Made by a program: the position numbers and the translations under genes
Notes under the pieces: model-generated
Told to the model about the DNA's origin: nothing
What the model saw: the letters and a program-made list of their open reading frames with translations, nothing else
Databases searched by the model: none
In this document: positions 57,801 to 64,000 of the stretch, piece after piece
How positions within the stretch are numbered: the first letter of the stretch is position 1
How the letters are laid out: every line of letters starts with the position of its first letter
Source: Inia geoffrensis
Taxonomy: Eukaryota > Chordata > Mammalia > Artiodactyla > Iniidae
DNA: 64,000 nt
Assembly: GCA_036417435.1 (NCBI GenBank)
Contig: CM070905.1
Span: 67,597,092-67,661,091 of the forward strand
Direction: 5' to 3'

Positions 57801-59014
57801 GCTGGCTCTGGAGGCAGCTAGGAAATGTATAGGTTAAACTCTATTATATATTTAGCGTGACTAAATGTAGTTTCCTCCCCAAAGGGGGAGAAAAAGCGGA
57901 AGAAAGAAAATGCAAGCGTTTCGGAGAAACCCACTATTCAAAGTTGAAGGGTCGGCTTATAAAAGTGCCCTAACATCATATGAAATAATCATAATCCTGG
58001 AAAACTAGACATTTGACAGCAAAGATAGGGTTCGATGGATAATTTCACTAATACTCGTGTCTATTGAACTAGCTGATTTATTGGTTTTTGTTGTACTTAC
58101 TCTGTAATATTATTCATAAATTCTACTTATTATTCTATGATATTTAAAGTATACTGATTTAAAATTCATCATAAATTAATGACATAAAATATGGCTAATG
58201 CCGGAACCTCCATTACATTTCCAAAGGCTCAACCTGTGGCCTAAGTTCCAAACAAAAAAGCACTGAACAGCAATTTAGAAAAAAACGCATACATGAGAAT
58301 ATATTTGAGATTATGCCAGTTCTTACTACTATTGATTACACCCCAGAGTAAATAAAATTAACACCTAGCTCTTGAAATTGAGACGCTTGGCCAGCGTTGT
58401 TTAAGTCCAGTCTATCTTTAAAATCGGTGCCCTCTGTATGGTCCAGAGAAGCCTGAAAAAAATATGGCTAAGAGAAGTTTATTCCCCTAAAGTAACTAAA
58501 GTCATGTTATCCTAAAGTGATATCAGTTAATTTATGACCATCAGAGTGGGTCAGACTCTAATCAAATTGTAGAAACATTTCCAAAGTGATTATTCAATCA
58601 AATGACTAACATGGTTAATTAGGAGCCATAAACATTGCTCTGAAGTTCATCAAAGTAATGACTTGCCCAGAAAAATTACTGCTAATTAAATTGCCTGCTG
58701 CTTTCATTTCTACCTTATCTAATAAAAAATCCAACCAATGAAGTTTGGCATTACATTTTAACTTTTGCTAAATGCTCAACTCAGATCCAAACTAGCTAAG
58801 AGGCGACCTCAAAGGGAAATGTTTTGTAGCAGGGAATGGAGGCATTTCATACATATTCGTTCATGTTTATCCATGAAATAAAACTTACATAATTCAGTGA
58901 CAATAATAAGCTGCAGTTTATCCTATTCACAAACGTTAAGATGGGAGCATATGTACACTGTCTTAATATGCATCCATAATTATAATCTTAGGATCATTAG
59001 TACAGCAGTGATTA

Positions 59015-59210
59015 CAAACATTCACCTTGTCATCTAAGAGACCTGGTTTTGAATCTCAGTTCTGATATTTTATGGGAGTATCACATTTTGTTAGTTATTT
59101 AACACCTCTTAACTCTCAACCTCCACATCTGTAAAATGGGAATAACAGTGATTTCCTTCAAAGGGCTTTTGGAAGACCATATGGAGTAAGCCACGGGCAA
59201 CATTCTGCCC
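59015..59210 (+). repeat. MIR SINE relic
   Basis: GAGACCTGGTTTTGAATCTC, AACTCTCAACCTCCACATCT and GTAAAATGGGAATAACAGTG follow the MIR order. Confidence 0.8.
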
Positions 59211-60672
59211 ACTTTCTGCTAACGCTGAGGATTCAATATAAGGTACTTATTATTAACAGAATCTACTTTTAAGTGAACCACACAAGTATTTAAACTGTGT
59301 GAATCACCGTACTTAAAACTAGAAATAATTACATATCAAAATTATTTTTGTAACTTAATTTGCTATTCTTAAATCATGTATCTATTGAGATGGTTGACAT
59401 TGCTTATTCGTGTACTTATTCAGTAGTATTCTTCATAAATCTATTAACCTATGGTATTTAAAATATATTGATTTTAAATTCATTATAAATTTATAAGGCT
59501 TAAGTGAGAAGCTCCATTATATTTTCAAAATATTTGGAGGTACCTCTTTTGAGCTTCTTTTTACAGTATTACTCCCTGATATTTGATGCTAAATGGCTTT
59601 AGTCTAAAAAGTTTTAAATTTAATCTGTAAATTGAATTATGTATATTTAATTTAGGGTAAAGGATTTTTTTTTTTTTTTTTTTTTTTTTGGGAAACTTAT
59701 GGATCAAAGAGCTCTTCAGCATGACCTTAGGACGGGGCCAAATCAGCTTGCAGGAACTAAACTGCCTATAATTTGTCACAGATGAGTTCATGGTGATGAA
59801 AGCTGATCTAATGTGCTGCAAAAATTCAAAGCAGCAAAGCACTGTTGTCATTTTAATGCGCTAGTCATAGTCACTGTGGCGGAAGTTAAGAAGAAGTAAA
59901 CTAACACACTAAACTACCTGATTTGATTAGTCTTCACCTTTAGTAACACAGTTAAAATTTCCTTTAAATTAAGATGAGCAAGTATGAAACTAAAAAGCTG
60001 TTTCTTGACTTGCATTTTAAAACTGTATTCTGGGAAACACAATACTGATTTGGGAAGCTTTACCAAAGGTCTGCCCACAAGGTGCAGGTCTGAAGTTGCT
60101 AGGCACTCTTCTGATTTGCATATGCGTTGCCCCACAGTACAGGATGAAGTTTCTTCTGCAGGGCATGGTTTGCCTAAAGTTTCTAGGAGCTGTAACGGGC
60201 CGGATCAGAGAGAAACTATTTGCCACAGTTGCATGAGACATTCCTATAATTTGCTGAAATTCTTTGTTATCAAACAGTGTACGAAGCTGAAAACACTTCA
60301 GGTTGTAAACTTTAAGTAAGGGGGAAAAAGCACCTTGCTTTCATTTGATGCTTCTAGTTAAATTCCTGGAGAAACAATCAGTGTGATAACTTAATTAAGC
60401 ATTCAAATCTCTGAGAGTAAATGAGAAATCCCAGTAAAACAGAAATAAGTTCGATGCTGTATTTTAATGTGATTTTGCTTTCATGTGAGTGTACACTGAA
60501 GAGATGGATTGATTACACACTTAATTAACTCCTTGAGGAGGTGATGTAACAAGATCAAGTCCACCTAAACTTGTTTATGGTATAATGATGATGGTGGAAA
60601 TTAAAACTTCATGGCCAAAATGCGTGTGTCAACATACAGCTGAAATTAACAGGTACTTGGTGAGAAATGTGC

Positions 60673-60673
<1 letters not shown>

Positions 60674-60706
<33 letters not shown>
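60674..60706. repeat. (TG)n microsatellite
   Basis: Uninterrupted TG run of about 16 units within an ETV1 intron. Confidence 0.97.
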
Positions 60707-60708
<2 letters not shown>

Positions 60709-62261
60709 TTCAATGTAAACACAGGAGTTTAAACAAGTTTTCAAAGACATTTATTTATCTTCTAAACAAATACTGAGCTGCACCAAGAACTAACGGCATC
60801 AATCTCATTCAACAAAGAAGAGCATTATGACAGATCTTGCCTAAGTTTTGTCTTTCTTAAACTTAAGTTTTTTGTTTCTTCTCATTTCCTGGCAAACTCA
60901 GTTTAATGTTTAAGATCCAAAGGTTTTCCGGAGTGCATAAATAAATGAGCTTCATAAAGATGTATTTAAATGCACAGGTCTTCACATACATACTAGTGTA
61001 GCATCCTTGTACTCTGCATTTCCACTTGCCACATGAAGAGATCTTGTGTAGCTAATCAAGAAAATATATTTTATAAAATGTTCTACAAAGGATGCCAACC
61101 TGAGGATTTTTTTTTACACCCATACAAGCTATTTATAGAACAAACCTGAAAGTAATTAACTCTAAAAAATAAGGCCCAGTATTAATATGTCTGAATTCAA
61201 GTTGTGAAGGCTTTAAGTCAAGTTTTATAAGATCTATCTGTTGTCAGTCACAAAAGCTCTATATAAATATTAACAACTTAGTCACTGAAACGTGTGAAGA
61301 AGGCAGAAAAGTTGGAGGTGGCTGAAATCTTAAGAGAGTGATGCATTTGGTATTATTTCATTCACACTTAGATGGGAGCTCTGTCATTAGGATTTTTAGT
61401 AAACTGTGAATATAAGTAATGTAAAATCTGCAGAGATATTTCTTTTGCCACAGATCAGATGTACTGAATCTACTGTTGACAGACTTTGAGGACAGAAAGA
61501 GAACTATGTCAGTCTTTGTATGCCTAGAATAGTGCTTGCAAAACCTTAAAAAAGAAAAAAAAAAAAAAGTAACACAGTTATCTGCATTCAGATGCTTTTA
61601 AAACTTAAAGGCTATATAACCTAAAATAACGGCATAGAATTTTACCTAAGAAACCACAAACTTCTCTTGTAAGCATATGGGTTTTTTTGGCTTTTTTTTT
61701 TTTTTTTTTTTTTTTGCAGGGGACAGTATCCTACACAAATAACCACCACATTCAAAGAGGATTAGCTTATTCTGATGTAGCTGGCTCACAGTTTTACAAG
61801 TTTTACAAGCCTGTGGCGGTTTCAGTAAGTTAGAGTTGAAAATAAAGTTGAAATGATAGGAAACACAATTGCACAAAATATGCACAATTTTAACTTTGAC
61901 TACTTATTAGATATTATTGCACTCTGACAATTAATGGAAGTTTAAAAATATATATGAGAAAAGATGCCATTAGTTGTCAAAGTGGGCCACAAAAAAATTC
62001 TGAAGTGGGGGAACTTTTCACCATGCGCTTCAACACAGAATTGTTCCCTTTCTGGAACCTACACAATTTGAAACAAATACATCATGAATTGCTTTGTCCT
62101 CTCACTCATTTTTCCTTGGATCACCTCAATATTCAGATGATGTCGTCTCCTTGCTTCAAACATGAATAACACTAGCAGTAAGTTCGGTATGACTGTTTCA
62201 CTACGTCAGAAACAGCATAATTGTACACTATCTTGTTGGCTATGCAGAGTATGATTGTTTT

Positions 62262-62477
62262 TTGTTTGGTTGGGTTTTTTCTGTGGTACGCGGGCCTCTC
62301 ACTGTTGTGGCCTCTCCCGTTGCGGAGCACAGGCTCGGGACGCGCAGGCTCAGCGGCCATGGGTCACGGGCCAAGCCGCTCCGCGGCATGTGGGATCTTC
62401 CCGGACCGGGGCACGAACCCGTGTCCCCTGCATCGGCAGGCGGACTCTCAACCGCTGCGCCACCAGGGAAGCCCCAA
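62262..62477 (-). mobile_element. CHR-2-type SINE, reversed, in an ETV1 intron
   Basis: Reversed copy from CTGTGGTACGCGGGCCTCTC to GCGCCACCAGGGAAGCCCC, with a T-rich tail side. A 12-bp target-site duplication TATGATTGTTTT is at 62250-62261 and 62478-62489. It has the same orientation as ETV1. Confidence 0.95.
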
Positions 62478-62654
62478 TATGATTGTTTTAACATAAGGAT
62501 ATGTCTCTTATTTTGTCTTATCCTTTAACACCGAAGTGTATTTATAAATATTATAATAGTGGCACCTCATTCAAGAACTAGCAACAGTCTGAGGAAATCT
62601 CTAGAAGTTAAGATAAAATCATATCAACAGAAATCCTTATTCTAACTGCCTGGA

Positions 62655-62850
62655 CCCCTAACACTATATTAGCAATTTTACAATCATAGTCATATTTAAT
62701 CCTCACAAAAACACAAAAGGTATAGGAATTATTTTCCCCTTTCCATGAATGAGGAAACTGAGGACAAAAGAGATAACAAAACATGCTCAAAATGACATTA
62801 GTAGTAAGTAGGTAACAGGTCCAGGATTCAGTATAATGTTTCCAGTGTCA
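62655..62850 (-). repeat. MIR SINE relic, reversed
   Basis: CATATTTAATCCTCACAAAA, TTTCCATGAATGAGGAAACT and GAGGACAAAAGAGATAACAA follow the reversed MIR order. Confidence 0.8.
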
Positions 62851-63931
62851 TACCAAGTGGGTGGTTTTATTTTTTAATGCTAAGAATAACAAAAACATGT
62901 GGATGAAAACAGTGAACTGTGAGGGCCCACACACTGCAAAGAAGGGTTAGCAGAATGGAATGTTCAGAGATACTTTTCTAAACTTAAGAGAATAGTAAAT
63001 AAATCATAATGATATATGCGTGTCGTTCTTTCAGTTTTGCCTTGCTTTGTTTTTCCACACGTGTTTTTGAATAGCTATCTTTGTAAAATTTTCAGGACAG
63101 TATTAGAAGCAATTAAATGGAAAATTTACACACTTGATAAAAACCATAATCTATTTAATCTGAAAAAAATTCCTTGAAAAGATTTCAATTAAGTTATGCC
63201 TATGTTAGGTAACAATATTTTATGAAATAAAAAGTCTCCCTTTAAACTATTAAATAGCTAAGTCACTTAAGTATAGAGATCCTTTAAGTGTAAAATATTC
63301 TATAACAATATTCTAAACCTAAACATATATACTCATATACTTGTGAAAAATAAATATTTATCTTCCCTCTCTTGTTCACGTTTATGAAACACGCACACAG
63401 AGGGAGAAATCCAAATGCGCATCCTTAAACTGTCTCATTTAATTGCAAATCTTAGCTGCACATATGAAAACAGTTGTATGTTCATCTCACCCACTCGCAA
63501 TAAGCAGTTCTGGGCCTAAGCATCCTGGTTGTTTTCTTTAAAAAGAAACTAAAAATCCTACACTGAAAAAGTACACCCCCCTCCCCATTCTAATTCCCTT
63601 TTTTCATGCTAGTTCAACTCACAAGCAGATTATCCCTCCCTTCCCCCTTTCCTGCCTGTAAAATCCAAGTTAGACAAACACTGTGTGGCTGAAATGACAT
63701 ATTTGAATGGAATTCAGACCCACCAGTTCCTGTTTATGTTTCTGATTTGAGAATGTTGTCTTCTCATTCACTATACATTAGGAACACTGCAAGGCCATAA
63801 ATAGTGTCAGGTTACATGCAGGCAGGACCAATGAGCATTAATCATTACTTCCAGTCAACTGGCAAAAGCAGCAGCTGATGGAACACTATACCCTTCAGCT
63901 CTGTATAAATGGACATTCCAGAGAGTAGAGT

Positions 63932-63936
<5 letters not shown>

Positions 63937-63991
<55 letters not shown>
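63937..63991. repeat. (TG)n microsatellite at the right window edge
   Basis: Uninterrupted TG run of about 27 units, preceded by TGTGTA and followed by TTCCTTTCAG. Confidence 0.97.
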
Positions 63992-63992
<1 letters not shown>

Positions 63993-64000
63993 CCTTTCAG

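Larger units (their letters stand above)
55759..64000 (-). other. ETV1: ETV1 intron, partial (runs off the window)
   Basis: At least 8.2 kb of intron upstream of exon 55690-55758. I searched it for the preceding ETV1 exon (the region before EVPSCH) and did not find it, so that exon lies past base 64000. The stretch contains a CAGCTG cluster (57649-57800), an MIR relic (59015-59210), TG microsatellites (60674-60706 and 63937-63991), a minus-strand CHR-2-type SINE (62262-62477) and another MIR relic (62655-62850). Several stretches of unique sequence with ATTA/TTAAT motifs could be conserved non-coding elements, which cannot be judged from one sequence. Confidence 0.75.

Noticed and set aside
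63991..64000. TTCCTTTCAG at the window end, resembling a plus-strand splice acceptor after a TG run.
   Set aside because: No plus-strand gene is supported, and the gene here runs on the minus strand. A pyrimidine-AG end is expected by chance.

Overview
The window is nuclear DNA of a mammal, most likely a whale or dolphin. The main evidence is the repeat content. At least thirteen SINEs begin with the tRNA-derived head GGCTTCCCTGGTGG and belong to the CHR-1/CHR-2 type of Cetacea (shared with hippopotamus). They are joined by mammalian L1, MIR, L2, MaLR LTR and hAT (MER) elements. There is no sign of bacterial, plasmid or phage sequence, no operon and no CRISPR array.

The one real protein-coding gene is ETV1, a PEA3-subfamily ETS transcription factor, read from right to left on the minus strand. 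The window holds its last five coding exons: 55690-55758, 54028-54096, 50491-50660, 44775-44876 and 39690-39911. Together they encode the C-terminal ~209 residues, including the whole ETS DNA-binding domain and the stop codon. All upstream exons lie beyond base 64000. Every residue I can read agrees with my memory of the mammalian protein. Every splice site in the window is canonical except one: the donor of exon 55690-55758 reads TTAAGT where GTAAGT is expected.

Layout. Bases 1-33.6 kb are intergenic sequence downstream of ETV1, packed with transposon copies. They include a nested, head-to-head L1 pair (24.25-26.65 kb), a nested SINE pair (12.69-13.25 kb), a solo retroviral LTR inside an older MaLR LTR (29.02-29.91 kb), and a ~330-bp polypurine tract next to a (TG)23 array (23.5-24.1 kb). 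A broken processed copy of a LAGE3/CTAG-family gene lies at 33.69-34.47 kb on the minus strand. Bases ~35-39.69 kb are AT-rich and probably hold the ETV1 3' UTR, but its end cannot be fixed from sequence. Bases 39.9-64 kb are ETV1 introns. These carry five SINEs, several L1 fragments and a cluster of four CAGCTG E-boxes at ~57.7 kb that could be regulatory.

I found no undescribed multi-gene system. The observation most worth checking is the ETV1 donor anomaly, followed by the inverted SINE pairs around ETV1 exons and the nested L1 palindrome.
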